Counted from the stretch's first letter, positions 18,613-31,183 are shown. The stretch is 64,000 nt of DNA from Chamaea fasciata (GCA_029207755.1 JARCOQ010000224.1:1-64000); one strand, 5' to 3'. Notes: generated from the sequence alone by a model not told the origin. Made by a program: numbers and translations.

Positions 18613-20029
18613 AAGCTGTTTGCAGCACGGAAAGTGCTTCTCTTAGCCTGGGAAGCGAGGAAAGCGCCTTTTGGCCGCGCCTAGAGCTCTCGCAGGCTGC
18701 ACGCTGCAGTCTTGCTAGGAACAGCGGCTAGGCGCTGTTTCCGAGCTCTCCACATGCAGAGAAGCTGTTTGCAGCACGGAAAGTGCTTCTCTTAGCCTGG
18801 GAAGCGAGAAAGCGTTTTTTTGGCCGCGCCTAGTTCTCTCGGAGGCTGCACGCTGCAGGCTGGCTGGGAACAGCGGCTAGGCGCTGTTTCCGAGCTCTCC
18901 ACAAGCAGAGAAGCTGTTTGCAGCACGGAAAGTGCTTCTCTTAGCCTGGGAAGCGAGAAAGCGCCTTTTGGCCGCGGCTAGTGCGTTCGGAGGCTGCACG
19001 CTGCAGGCTGACTGGGAATAGCGGCTAGGTGCTGTTTCCGAGCTCTCCACAAGCAGAGAAGCTGTTTTGCAGCACGGAAAGTGCTTCTCTTAGCCTGGGA
19101 AAGCGAGAAAGCGCCTTTTGGCCGCGCCTAGTGCTCTCGGAGGCTGCACGCTGCAGGCTGGCTGGGGAACAGCGGCTAGGCGCTGTTTCCGAGCTTTCCA
19201 CAAGCAGAGAAGCTGTTTGCAGCACGGAAAGTGCTTCTCTTATTCTGGGAAGCAAGAAAGCCCCTTTTGGCCGCGCCTACTGCTTTCTCGGCGTTTCGCA
19301 GAAGGCTGGCTGCGAACAGCAGCTAGGCGCGTTTTCCAAGCTTTCCACAAGCAGAGAAGCTGTTTGCAGCACGGAAAGTGCTTCTCTTAGCCTGGGAAGC
19401 GAGAAAGCGCCTTTTGGCCTCGCCTAGTGCTTTTTCCGATGTTTCGCTGCAGGCTGGCTGGGAACAGCGGCTGGGCGCTGTTTCCGAGCTCTCCACAAGC
19501 AGAGAAGCTGTTTGCAGCACGGAAAGTGCTTCTCTTAGCCTGGGGAAGCGAGAAAGCGCCATTTGGCCACGCCTAGTGCTCTCGGAAGCTGCATGCTGCA
19601 GGCTGGCTGGGAACAGCGGGCTAGGGGCTGTTTCCGAGCTCTCCACAAGCAGAGAAGCTGTTTGCAGCACGGAAAGTGCTTCTCTTAGCCTGGGAAGCTA
19701 GAAAGCCCCTTTTGGCCGCGCCTAGTTCTCTCGGAGGCTGCACGCTGCTGGCTGGCTGCGAACAGCGGCTAGGCGCTGTTTCCGAGCTCTCCACAAGCAG
19801 AGAACCTGTTTGCAGCACGGAAAGTGCTTCTCTTAGCCTGGGAAGCGAGGAAAGCGCCTTTTGGCCGCGCCTAGTGCTCTCGCAGGCTGCACGCTGCAGG
19901 CTGGCTGCGAACAGCGGCTAGGGGCTGTTTCCGAGCTCTCCACAAGCAGAGAAGCTGTTTGCAGCACGGAAAGTGCTTCTCTTAGCCTGGGAAGCGAGAA
20001 AGCGCCTTTTGGCCGCGCCTAGAGCTCTC

Positions 20030-21260
20030 GCAGGCTGCACGCTGCAGTCTTGCTAGGAACAGCGGCTAGGCGCTGTTTCCGAGCTCTCCACATGCAGAGA
20101 AGCTGTTTGCAGCACGGAAAGTGCTTCTCTTAGCCTGGGAAGCGAGAAAGCGTTTTTTGGCCGCGCCTAGTTCTCTCGGAGGCTGCACGCTGCAGGCTGG
20201 CTGGGAACAGCGGCTAGGCGCTGTTTCCGAGCTCTCCACAAGCAGAGAAGCTGTTTGCAGCACGGAAAGTGCTTCTCTTAGCCTGGGAAGCGAGAAAGCG
20301 CCTTTTGGCCGCGGCTAGTGCGTTCGGAGGCTGCACGCTGCAGGCTGACTGGGAATAGCGGCTAGGTGCTGTTTCCGAGCTCTCCACAAGCAGAGAAGCT
20401 GTTTGCAGCACGGAAAGTGCTTCTCTTAGCCTGGAAAGCGAGAAAGCGCCTTTTTGGCCGCGCCTAGTGCTCTCGGAGGCTGCACGCTGCAGGCTGGCTG
20501 CGAGCAGTGGCTAGGCGCGGTTTCGGAGCTCTCCATAAGCAGAGAAGCTGTTTGCAGCACGGAAAGTGCTTCTCTTAGACTTGGAAGCGAGAAAGCCCCT
20601 TTTGGCTTTGCCTAGTGCTCACGGAGGCTGCACGCTGTAGGCTGGCTGTGAGCAGCGGCTAGGCGTTGTTTCCGAACTCTCCACGAGCAGAGAACCTCTT
20701 TGCAGCACGGAAAGTGCTTCTCTTAGCCTAGGAAGCGAGAAAGCGCCTTTTGGCCACTCCTAGTGCTCTCGGAAGCTGCACGCTGCAAGCTGGCTGGGAA
20801 CAGCGGCTAGGCGAGTTTACGAGCTCTCCCCAAGCAGAGAAGCTGTTTGCAGCACGGTAAGTGCTTCTCTTAGCCTGGGAAGCGAGGGAAAGCGCCTTTT
20901 GTCCGCGCCTAGTGCTTTGTCCCGGCGGTACGCAGCAGGCTGGCTGCGAACAGCGGCTAGGGGCTGTTTCCGAGCTCTCCACAAGCAGAGAAGCTGTTTG
21001 CAGCACGGAAAGTGCTTCTCTTAGCCTGGGAAGTGAGGAAAGCGTTTTTTTTTGCCGCGCCTAGTGCTCCCGGAGGCTGCACGCTGCAGGCTCGCTGGGA
21101 ACAGCGGCTAGGGGCTGTTTCCGAGCTTTCCACAAGCAGAGAAGCTGTTTGCAGCACGGAAAGTGCTTCTCTTAGCCTGGGAAGCGAGGAAAGCGCATTT
21201 TGGCCGCGCCTAGAGCTCTCGCAGGCTGCACGCTGCAGTCTTGCTAGGAACAGCGGCTAG
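20030..21260 (+). repeat. Module M, copy 1 (with insertions)
   Basis: About eight monomers: B, K with GCGTTCGG, a CCATAAGC monomer, GGCTTTGCCTAG with CTGTAGG, an ACGAGCAGAGAACCTC monomer, class H with GGTAAGT, a long-T linker monomer with GCTCGCTGGG, and a GCGCATTTTGG class D. The offset to copy 2 shrinks from 4018 to 4014 because this copy carries several extra bases. Confidence 0.75.
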
Positions 21261-24079
21261 GCGCTGTTTCCGAGCTCTCCACAAGCAGAGAAGCTGTTTG
21301 CAGCACGGAAAGTGCTTCTCTTAGCCTGGGAAGCGAGAAAGCGTTTTTTTGGCCGCGCCTAGTTCTCTCGGAGGCTGCACGCTGCAGGCTGGCTGGGAAC
21401 AGCGGCTAGGCGCTGTTTCCGAGCTCTGCACAAGCAGAGAAGCTGTTTGCAGCACGGAAAGTGCTTCTCTTAGCCTGGGAAGCAAGAAAGCGCCTTTTGG
21501 CCGTGCCTAGTGCTTTCTCGGCGTTTAGCAGCAGGCTGCTCCGAACAGCACCTAGGCGCGTTTTCCAAGCTCTCCACAAGCAGAGAAGCTGTTTGCAGCA
21601 CGGTAAGTGCTTCTCTTAGCCTGGGAAGCGAGGGAAAGCGCCTTTTGGCCGCGCCTAGTGCTTTGTCCGGCGGTACGCAGCAGGCTGGCTGCGAACAGCG
21701 GCTAGGCGCTGTTTCCGAGCTCTGCACAAGCAGACAAGCTGTTTGCAGCACGGTAAGTGCTTCTCTTAGCCTGGGAAGCGAGGAAAGCGCCTTTTGGCCG
21801 CGCCTAGTGCTCTCGGAGGCTGCACGCTGCAGGCTGGCTGTGAGCAGCGGCTAGGCGCGGTTTCCGAGCTCTCCACAAGCAGAGAAGCTGTTTGGCAGCA
21901 CGGAAAGTGCTTCTCTTAGCCTGGGAAGCGAGAAAGCGCCTTTTGGCCACGCCTAGTGCTCTCGGAAGCTGCACGCTGCAGGCTGGCTGGGAACAGCGGC
22001 TAGGCGCTGTTTCCGAGCTCTCCACAAGCAGAGAAGCTGTTTGCAGCACGGAAAGTGCTTCTCTTAGCCTGGGAAGCGAGAAAGCGCCTTTTGGCCGCGC
22101 CTAGTGCTCTCGGAGGCTGCACGGTGCAGGCTGACTGGGAATAGCGGCCTGGTGCTGTTTCCGAGCACTCCACAAGCAGAGAAGCTGTTTGCAGCACGGA
22201 AAGTGCTTCTCTTAGCCTGGGGAAGCGAGAAAGCGCCTTTTGGCCGCGCCTAGAGCTCTCGCAGGCTGCACGCTGCAGTCTTGCTAGGAACAGCGGCTAG
22301 GCGCTGTTTCCGAGCTCTCCACATGCAGAGAAGCTGTTTGCAGCACGGAAAGTGCTTCTCTTAGCCTGGGAAGCGAGAAAGCGTTTTTTGGCCGCGCCTA
22401 GTTCTCTCGGAGGCTGCACGCTGCAGGCTGGCTGGGAACAGCGGCTAGGCGCTGTTTCCGAGCTCTCCACAAGCAGAGAAGCTGTTTGCAGCACGGAAAG
22501 TGCTTCTCTTAGCCTGGGAAGCGAGGAGAAAGCGCCTTTTGGCCGCGGCTAGTGCGTTCGGAGGCTGCACGCTGCAGGCTGACTGGGAATAGCGGCTAGG
22601 TGCTGTTTCCGAGCTCTCCACAAGCAGAGAAGCTGTTTGCAGCACGGAAAGTGCTTCTCTTAGCCTGGAAAGCGAGAAAGCGCCTTTTGGCCGCGCCTAG
22701 TGCTCTCGGAGGCTGCACGCTGCAGGCTGGCTGGGAACAGCGGCTAGGCGCTGTTTCCGAGCTTTCCACAAGCAGAGAAGCTGTTTGCAGCACGGAAAGT
22801 GCTTCTCTTATTCTGGGAAGCAAGAAAGCCCCTTTTGGCCGCGCCTACTGCTTTCTCGGCGTTTCGCAGAAGGCTGGCTGCGAACAGCAGCTAGGCGCGT
22901 TTTCCAAGCTTTCCACAAGCAGAGAAGCTGTTTGCAGCACGGAAAGTGCTTCTCTTAGCCTGGGAAGCGAGGAAAGCGCCTTTTGGCCTCGCCTAGTGCT
23001 TTTTTCCGATGTTTCGCTGCAGGCTGGCTGGGAACAGCGGCTGGGCGCTGTTTCCGAGCTCTCCACAAGCAGAGAAGCTGTTTGCAGCACGGAAAGTGCT
23101 TCTCTTAGCCTGGGAAGCGAGAAAGCGCCATTTGGCCACGCCTAGTGCTCTCGGAAGCTGCATGCTGCAGGCTGGCTGGGAACAGCGGCTAGGGGGCTGT
23201 TTCCGAGCTCTCCACAAGCAGAGAAGCTGTTTGCAGCACGGAAAGTGCTTCTCTTAGCCTGGGAAGCTAGAAAGCCCCCTTTTGGCCGCGCCTAGTTCTC
23301 TCGGAGGCTGCACGCTGCTGGCTGGCTGCGAACAGCGGCTAGGCGCTGTTTCCGAGCTCTCCACAAGCAGAGAACCTGTTTGCAGCACGGAAAGTGCTTC
23401 TCTTAGCCTGGGAAGCGAGAAAGCGCCTTTTGGCCGCGCCTAGTGCTCTCGCAGGCTGCACGCTGCAGGCTGGCTTGCGAACAGCGGCTAGGGGCTGTTT
23501 CCGAGCTCTCCACAAGCAGAGAAGCTGTTTGCAGCACGGAAAGTGCTTCTCTCATCCTGAGAAGCGAGGAAAGCGCCTTTTGGCCACACATAGTGCTCTC
23601 GGAGGCTGCACGCTGCAGGCTGGCTGGGAACAGCGGCTAGGCGCTGTTTTCCGAGCTTTGCCACAAGCAGAGAAGCTGTTTGCAGCACGGAAAGTGCTTC
23701 TCTTAGCCTGGGAAGCGAGAAAGCCCCTTTTGGCCGCGCCTAGTTCTCTCGGAGGCTGCACGCTGCTGGCTGGCTGCGAACAGCGGCTAGGCGCTGTTTC
23801 CGAGCTCTCCACAAGCAGAGAAGCTGTTTGCAGCACGGAAAGTGCTTCTCTTAGCCTGGGAAGCGAGGAAAGCGCCTTTTGGCCGCGCCTAGTGCTCTCG
23901 GAGGCTGCACGGTGCAGGCTGACTGGGAATAGCGGCCTGGTGCTGTTTCCGAGCACTCCACAAGCAGAGAAGCTGTTTGCAGCACGGAAAGTGCTTCTCT
24001 TAGCCTGGGAAGCGAGAAAGCGCCTTTTGGCCGCGCCTAGAGCTCTCGCAGGCTGCACGCTGCAGTCTTGCTAGGAACA

Positions 24080-25260
24080 GCGGCTAGGCGCTGTTTCCGA
24101 GCTCTCCACATGCAGAGAAGCTGTTTGCAGCACGGAAAGTGCTTCTCTTAGCCTGGGAAGCGAGAAAGCGTTTTTTGGCCGCGCCTAGTTCTCTCGGAGG
24201 CTGCACGCTGCAGGCTGGCTGGGAACAGCGGCTAGGCGCTGTTTCCGAGCTCTCCACAAGCAGAGAAGCTGTTTGCAGCACGGAAAGTGCTTCTCTTAGC
24301 CTGGGAAGCGAGAAAGCGCCTTTTGGCCGCGGCTAGTGCGTTCGGAGGCTGCACGCTGCAGGCTGACTGGGAATAGCGGCTAGGTGCTGTTTCCGAGCTC
24401 TCCACAAGCAGAGAAGCTGTTTGCAGCACGGAAAGTGCTTCTCTTAGCCTGGAAAGCGAGAAAGCGCCTTTTGGCCGCGCCTAGTGCTCTCGGAGGCTGC
24501 ACGCTGCAGGCTGGCTGCGAGCAGTGGCTAGGCGCGGTTTCGGAGCTCTCCATAAGCAGAGAAGCTGTTTGCAGCACGGAAAGTGCTTCTCTTAGACTTG
24601 GAAGCGAGAAAGCCCCTTTTGGCTTTGCCTAGTGCTCACGGAGGCTGCACGCTGTAGGCTGGCTGTGAGCAGCGGCTAGGCGTTGTTTCCGAACTCTCCA
24701 CGAGCAGAGAACCTCTTTGCAGCACGGAAAGTGCTTCTCTTAGCCTAGGAAGCGAGAAAGCGCCTTTTGGCCACTCCTAGTGCTCTCGGAAGCTGCACGC
24801 TGCAAGCTGGCTGGGAACAGCGGCTAGGCGAGTTTACGAGCTCTCCCCAAGCAGAGAAGCTGTTTGCAGCACGGTAAGTGCTTCTCTTAGCCTGGGAAGC
24901 GAGAAAGCGCCTTTTGTCCGCGCCTAGTGCTTTGTCCGGCGGTACGCAGCAGGCTGGCTGCGAACAGCGGCTAGGGGCTGTTTCCGAGCTCTCCACAAGC
25001 AGAGAAGCTGTTTGCAGCACGGAAAGTGCTTCTCTTAGCCTGGGAAGTGAGAAAGCGTTTTTTTGCCGCGCCTAGTGCTCCCGGAGGCTGCACGCTGCAG
25101 GCTCGCTGGGAACAGCGGCTAGGGGCTGTTTCCGAGCTTTCCACAAGCAGAGAAGCTGTTTGCAGCACGGAAAGTGCTTCTCTTAGCCTGGGAAGCGAGG
25201 AAAGCGCATTTTGGCCGCGCCTAGAGCTCTCGCAGGCTGCACGCTGCAGTCTTGCTAGGA
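24080..25260 (+). repeat. Module M, copy 2 (reference copy)
   Basis: The same monomer order as copy 1 without most of the insertions. It matches 42.6-43.74 kb at a constant offset of 18481. It includes a shortened core, GGCTAGGCGAGTTTACGAGC, near 24830. Confidence 0.8.
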
Positions 25261-25717
25261 ACAGCGGCTAGGCGCTGTTTCCGAGCTCTCCACAAGCAGA
25301 GAAGCTGTTTGCAGCACGGAAAGTGCTTCTCTTAGCCTGGGAAGCGAGGAAAGCGCCTTTTTGGCCGCGCCTAGTGCTCTCGCAGGCTGCACGCTGCAGG
25401 CTGGCTGCGAACAGCGGCTAGGGGCTGTTTCCGAGCTCTCCACAAGCAGAGAAGCTGTTTGCAGCACGGAAAGTGCTTCTCTCATCCTGAGAAGCGAGAA
25501 AGCGCCTTTTGGCCACACATAGTGCTCTCGGAGGCTGCACGCTGCAGGCTGGCTGGGAACAGCGGCTAGGCGCTGTTTCCGAGCTTTCCACAAGCAGAGA
25601 AGCTGTTTGCAGCACGGAAAGTGCTTCTCTTAGCCTGGGAAGCTAGAAAGCCCCTTTTGGCCGCGCCTAGTTCTCTCGGAGGCTGCACGCTGCTGGCTGG
25701 CTGCGAAGCGCGGCTAG

Positions 25718-25865
25718 GCGCTGTTTCCGAGCTCTCCACAAGCAGAGAACCTGTTTGCAGCACGGAAAGTGCTTCTCTTAGCCTGGGAAGCGAGAAAGCG
25801 CCTTTTGGCCGCGCCTAGTGCTTTGTCCGGTGGTACGCTACAGCCTAGCTGGGTACAGCGGCTAG
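25718..25865 (+). repeat. Monomer class W: CGGTGGTACGCTACAGCC cassette
   Basis: A class H relative whose cassette reads TCCGGTGGTACGCTACAGCC then TAGCTGGGTACAGCGG. The following core starts GCGCTCATTCCGAACTCTGC and carries TTTGTAGCACGG. Copies lie at 27.6, 28.9, 34.55 and 61.45 kb; the last has CGGCGG instead of CGGTGG. Because it is so distinctive it anchors the 1331-, 3106- and 5620-bp offsets between blocks. Confidence 0.8.
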
Positions 25866-26752
25866 GCGCTCATTCCGAACTCTGCACAAGCAGAGAAGCT
25901 GTTTGTAGCACGGAAAGTGCTTCTCTTAGACTGGAAAGCGAGAAAGCGCCTTTTGGCCGCGCCTAGTGCTCTCGGAGGCTGCACGCTGCAGGCTGGCTGT
26001 GAGCAGCGCCTAGGCGCGGTTTCTGAACTCTCCACAAGCAGAGAAGCTGTTTGCAGCACGGAAAGCGCTTCTCTTAGCCTGAGAAGCAAGAAAGCGCCTT
26101 TTGGCCGTGCCTAGTGCTTTCTCGGCGTTTCGCAGCAGGCTGGCTGCGAACAGCAGCTAGGCGCGGTTTCCAAGCTCTCCACAAGCAGAGAAGCTGTTTG
26201 CAGCACGGAAAGTGCTTCTCTTATTCTGGGAAGCGAGAAAGCGCCTTTTGGCCTCGCCTAGTGCTGTCGGAGGCTGCACGCTGCAGGCTGGCTGCGAGCA
26301 GTGGCTAGGCGCGGTTTCCTAGCTCTCCACAAGCAGAGAAGCTGTTTGCAGCACGGAAAGTGCTTCTCTTAGCCTGGGAAGCAAGAAAGCCCCTTTTGGC
26401 CGCGCCTAGTTCCCTCGGAGGCTGCACGCTGCAGGCTGGCTGGGAACAGCGGCTAGGCGCTGTTTCCGAGCTCTCCACAAGCAGAGAAGCTGTTTGCAGC
26501 ACGGAAAGTGCTTCTCTTAGCCTGGGAAGCGAGAAAGCGCCTTCTGGCCGCGCCTAGTGCTCTCGGAGGCTGCACGCTGCAGTCTGCCTGGGAATAGCGG
26601 CTAGGCGGTGTTTCCGAGCTCTCCACAAGCAGAGAAGCTGTTTGCAGCACGGAAAGTGCTTCTCTTATCCTGGGAAGCGAGAAAGCGCCTTTTGGCCTCG
26701 CCTAGTGCTCTCGGAGGCTGCACGCTGCAGGCTGGCTGGGAACAGCGGCTAG

Positions 26753-26900
26753 GCGCTGTTTCCGAGCTCTCCACAAGCAGAGAAGCTGTTTGCAGCACGG
26801 AAAGTGCTTCTCTTAGCCTGGGAAGCGAGAAAGCGCCTTTTGGCCGTGCCTAGTGCTTTGTTCGTCGGTACGCAGCATGCTGGCTGCGAACAGCGGCTAG
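26753..26900 (+). repeat. Monomer class V: GTTCGTCGGTACGCAGCATG cassette
   Basis: Class H-like, with GGCCGTGCC linker and TTTGTTCGTCGGTACGCAGC followed by ATGCTGGCTGCGAAC. Copies lie at 28.05, 31.75, 33.8, 36.0, 44.45, 45.95 and 60.85 kb. In most of these the next core reads CCACAACCAGAG (CCACTACCAGAG at 36.09 kb). Confidence 0.8.
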
Positions 26901-28519
26901 GCGCGGTTTCCGAGCTCTCCACAAGCAGAGAAGCTGTTTGCAGCACGGAAAGTGCTTCTCTTATCCTGGGAAGCGAGAAAGCGCCTTTTGGCCGCGCCTA
27001 GTGCTCTCGCAGGCTGCACGCTGCAGGCTGGCTGCGAACAGCGGCTAGGGGCTGTTTCCGAGCTCTCCACAAGCAGAGAAGCTGTTTGCAGCACGGAAAG
27101 TGCTTCTCTCATCCTGAGAAGCGAGAAAGCGCCTTTTGGCCACACATAGTGCTCTCGGAGGCTGCACGCTGCAGGCTGGCTGGGAACAGCGGCTAGGCGC
27201 TGTTTCCGAGCTTTCCACAAGCAGAGAAGCTGTTTGCAGCACGGAAAGTGCTTCTCTTAGCCTGGGAAGCTAGAAAGCCCCTTTTGGCCGCGCCTAGTTC
27301 TCTCGGAGGCTGCACGCTGCTGGCTGGCTGCGAAGCGCGGCTAGGCGCTGTTTCCGAGCTCTCCACAAGCAGAGAAGCTGTTTGCAGCACGGAAAGTGCT
27401 TCTCTTATCCTGGGAAGCGAGAAAGCGCCTTTTGGCCGCGCCTAGTGCTCTCGGAGGCTGCACGCTGCAGGCTGGCTTCGAACAACGGCTAGGCGCTGTT
27501 TCCAAGCTCTCCATAAGCAGAGAAGCTGTTTGCAGCACGGAAAGTGCTTCTCTTAGCCTGGGAAGCGAGAAAGCCCCTTTTGGCCGCGCCTAGTGCTTTG
27601 TCCGGTGGTACGCTACAGCCTAGCTGGATACAGCGGCTAGGCGCTCATTCCGAACTCTGCACAAGCAGAGAAGCTGTTTGTAGCACGGAAAGTGCTTCTC
27701 TTAGACTGGAAAGCGAGAAAGCGCCTTTTGGCCGCGCCTAGTGCTCTCGGAGGCTGCACCCTGCAGGCTGGCTGTGAGCAGCGCCTAGGCGCGGTTTTTG
27801 AACTCTCCACAAGCAGAGAAGCTGTTTGCAGCACGGAAAGCGCTTCTCTTAGCCTGAGAAGCAAGAAAGCGCCTTTTGGCCGTGCCTAGTGCTTTCTCGG
27901 CGTTTCGCAGCAGGCTGGCTGCGAACAGCAGCTAGGCGCGGTTTCCAAGCTCTCCACAAGCAGAGAAGCTGTTTGCAGCACGGAAAGTGCTTCTCTTAGC
28001 CTGGGAAGCGAGAAAGCGCCTTTTGGCCGTGCCTAGTGCTTTGTTCGTCGGTACGCAGCATGCTGGCTGCGAACAGCGGCTAGGCGCGGTTTCCGAGCTC
28101 TCCACAAGCAGAGAAGCTGTTTGCAGCACGGAAAGTGCTTCTCTTATCCTGGGAAGCGAGAAAGCGCCTTTTGGCCGCGCCTAGTGCTCTCGCAGGCTGC
28201 ACGCTGCAGGCTGGCTGCGAACAGCGGCTAGGGGCTGTTTCCGAGCTCTCCACAAGCAGAGAAGCTGTTTGCAGCACGGAAAGTGCTTCTCTCATCCTGA
28301 GAAGCGAGAAAGCGCCTTTTGGCCACACATAGTGCTCTCGGAGGCTGCACGCTGCAGGCTGGCTGGGAACAGCGGCTAGGCGCTGTTTCCGAGCTTTCCA
28401 CAAGCAGAGAAGCTGTTTGCAGCACGGAAAGTGCTTCTCTTAGCCTGGGAAGCTAGAAAGCCCCTTTTGGCCGCGCCTAGTTCTCTCGGAGGCTGCACGC
28501 TGCTGGCTGGCTGCGAAGC

Positions 28520-29650
28520 GCGGCTAGGCGCTGTTTCCGAGCTCTCCACAAGCAGAGAACCTGTTTGCAGCACGGAAAGTGCTTCTCTTAGCCTGGGAAG
28601 CGAGAAAGCGCCTTTTGGCCGCGCCTAGTGCTCTCGGAGGCTGCACGCTGAGGGCTGACTGGGAATAGCGGCCTGGTGCTGTTTCCGAGCACTCCACAAG
28701 CAGAGAAGCTGTTTGCAGCACGGAAAGTGCTTCTCTTATCCTGGGAAGCGAGAAAGCGCCTTTTGGCCGCGCCTAGTGCTCTCGGAGGCTGCACGCTGCA
28801 GGCTGGCTTCGAACAACGGCTAGGCGCTGTTTCCAAGCTCTCCATAAGCAGAGAAGCTGTTTGCAGAACGGAAAGTGCTTCTCTTAGCCTGGGAAGCGAG
28901 AAAGCCCCTTTTGGCCGCGCCTAGTGCTTTGTCCGGTGGTACGCTACAGCCTAGCTGGGTACAGCGGCTAGGCGCTCATTCCGAACTCTGCACAAGCAGA
29001 GAATCTGTTTGTAGCACGGAAAGTGCTTCTCTTAGACTGGAAAGCGAGAAAGCGCCTTTTGGCCGCGCCTAGTGCTCTCGGAGGCTGCACCCTGCAGGCT
29101 GGCTGTGAGCAGCGCCTAGGCGCGGTTTTTGAACTCTCCACAAGCAGAGAAGCTGTTTGCAGCACGGAAAGCGCTTCTCTTAGCCTGAGAAGCAAGAAAG
29201 CGCCTTTTGGCCGTGCCTAGTGCGTTCTCGGCGTTTCGCAGCAGGCTGGCTGCGAACAGCAGCTAGGCGCGGTTTCCAAGCTCTCCACAAGCAGAGAAGC
29301 TGTTTGCAGCACGGAAAGTACTTCTCTTATTCTGGGAAGCGAGAAAGCGCCTTTTGGCCTCGCCTAGTGCTGTCGGAGGCTGCACGCTGCAGGCTGGCTG
29401 CGAGCAGTGGCTAGGCGCGGTTTCCTAGCTCTCCACAAGCAGAGAAGCTGTTTGCAGCACGGAAAGTGCTTCTCTTATTCTGGGAAGCAAGAAAGCCCCT
29501 TTTGGCCGCGCCTAGTTCTCTCGGAGGCTGCACGCTGCAGGCTGGCTGGGAACAGCGGCTAGGCGCTGTTTCCGAGCTCTCCACAAGCAGAGAAGCTGTT
29601 TGCAGCACGGAAAGTGCTTCTCTTAGCCTGGGAAGCGAGAAAGCGCCTTC
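28520..29650 (+). repeat. Class W-containing block, copy shared with 34.1-35.2 kb
   Basis: The order I - A(CTGAGGGCTGACTGGG) - A(CTTCGAACAACGG) - W - A(CTGGAAAGC) - G-like - A(CCTAGC front) is repeated at offset 5620 (34.14-35.27 kb), and in part at offset 16407 (44.8-45.4 kb) and at 61.2-61.9 kb. Small differences, such as GCGTTCTCGG near 29222, distinguish the copies. Confidence 0.8.
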
Positions 29651-31183
29651 TGGCCGCGCCTAGTGCTCTCGGAGGCTGCACGCTGCAGTCTGCCTGGGAA
29701 TAGCGGCTAGGCGGTGTTTCCGAGCTCTCCACAAGCAGAGAAGCTGTTTGCAGCACGGAAAGTGCTTCTCTTATCCTGGGAAGCGAGAAAGCGCCTTTTG
29801 GCCTCGCCTAGTGCTCTCGGAGGCTGCACGCTGCAGGCTGGCTGGGAACAGCGGCTAGGTGCTGTTTCCGAGCTCACCACAAGCAGAGAAGCTGTTTGCA
29901 GCACGGAAAGTGCTTCTCTTATCCTGGGAAGCGAGAAAGCGCCTTTTGGCCGCGCCTAGTGCTTTGTCCGGCGGTACGCTGCAGGCTGGCTGGGAACAGC
30001 GGCTAGGTGCTGTTTCCGAGCTCTCCACAAGCAGAGAAGCTGTTTGCAGCACGGAAAGTGCTTCTCTTATCCTGGGAAGCGAGAAAGCGCCTTTTGGCCG
30101 CGCCTAGTGCTTTCTCGGCGTTTCGCAGAAGGCTGGCTGCGAACAGCAGCTAGGCGCGTTTTCCAAGCTTTCCACAAGCAGAGAAGCTGTTTGCAGCACG
30201 GAAAGTGCTTCTCTTAGCCTGGGAAGCGAGAAAGCGCCTTTTGGCCGTGCCTAGTGCTTTTTCCGATGTTTCGCTGCAGGCTGGCTGGGAACAAAGGCTG
30301 GGAGCTGTTTCCGAGCTCTCCACAAGCAGAGAAGCTGTTTGCAGCACGGAAAGTGCTTCTCTTAGCCTGGGAAGCAAGAAAGCGCCTTTTGGCCGTGCCT
30401 AGTGCTTTCCCGGCGTTTAGCAGCAGGCTGCTGCGAACAGCACCTAGGCGCGTTTTCCATACTCTCCACAAGCAGAGAAGCTGTTTGCAGCACGGAAAGT
30501 GCTTCTCTTAGCCTGGGAAGCGAGAAAGCGCCTTTTGGCCGCGCCTAGAGCTCTCGCAGGCTGCACGCTGCAGTCTTGCTAGGAACAGCGGCTAGGCGCT
30601 GTTTCCGAGCTCTCCACAAGCAGAGAAGCTGTTTGCAGCACGGAAAGTGCTTCTCTTAGCCTGGGAAGCGAGAAAGCGCCTGTAGGCCGCGCCTAGTGCT
30701 CTCGGAGGCTGCACGGTGCAGGCTGGCTGGGAACAGCGGCTAGGCGCTGTTTCCGAGCTCTCCACAAGCAGAGAAGCTGTTTGCAGCACGGAAAGTGCTT
30801 CTCTTAGCCTGGGAAGCGAAAAAGCGCCTTTTGGCCGCGCCTAGTGCTCTGGGAGGCTGCACGCTGCAGGCTGGCTGTGAGCCGCGGCTAGGCGCGGTTT
30901 CCGAACTCTCCACAAGCAGAGAAGCTGTTTGCAGCACGGAAAGTGCTTCTCTTAGCCTGGGAAGCGAGAAAGCGCCTTTTGGCCACGCCTAGTGCTCTCG
31001 GAAGCTGCATGCTGCAGGCTGGCTGGGAACAGCGGCTAGGGGCTGTTTCCGAGCTCTCCACAAGCAGAGAAGCTGTTTGCAGCACGGAAAGTGCTTCTCT
31101 TAGCCTGGGAAGCGAGAAAGCGCCTTTTGGCCGCGCCTAGTGCTCTCGCAGGCTGCACGCTGCAGGCTGGCTGCGAACAGCGG

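Larger units (their letters stand above)
18356..25370 (+). repeat. Array segment 9: zone with dense single-base insertions
   Basis: Ordinary monomers (four copies of the D-B-K series at 18.7, 20.0, 22.25 and 24.05 kb; G-F pairs at 19.3 and 22.9 kb) carry about 30 one-base insertions, mostly in homopolymers. An extra G in GCGAGGAAAGC recurs near 18660, 19850, 21190, 21780, 22970, 23570, 23870, 25200 and 25350. Others are seven to nine T's near 18815, 21045 and 21345, GGGG near 19162, 19544 and 22220, TTTT near 19066, and CCCCC near 23275. About 23.9-25.15 kb is clean. Monomers outside this zone almost always measure exactly 146-148 bp. Confidence 0.75.
25366..31183 (+). repeat. Array segment 10: interleaved 1183/1331/2810/3106-bp duplications
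   Basis: 25.76-26.75 kb matches 28.87-29.85 kb (offset 3106). 25.37-25.8 kb matches 28.18-28.6 kb (2810). 26.78-27.39 kb matches 27.96-28.56 kb (1183, eight monomers minus one base). 27.54-27.9 kb matches 28.87-29.2 kb (1331). Class W, V, J and I monomers are the markers. The final part, 30.1-30.6 kb, has G/F/C/D monomers shared with 47.0-47.5 kb. Confidence 0.8.

Noticed and set aside
23394..24074. Longest open frame in the window (226 codons), and similar long ones at 22600-23145 and 55677-56120
   Set aside because: The two near 23 kb exist because one-base insertions in the indel-rich zone shift frames past the usual stops; the one at 55.7 kb arises from a 147-bp monomer. The product is a concatenation of the same satellite translation, not a new protein.
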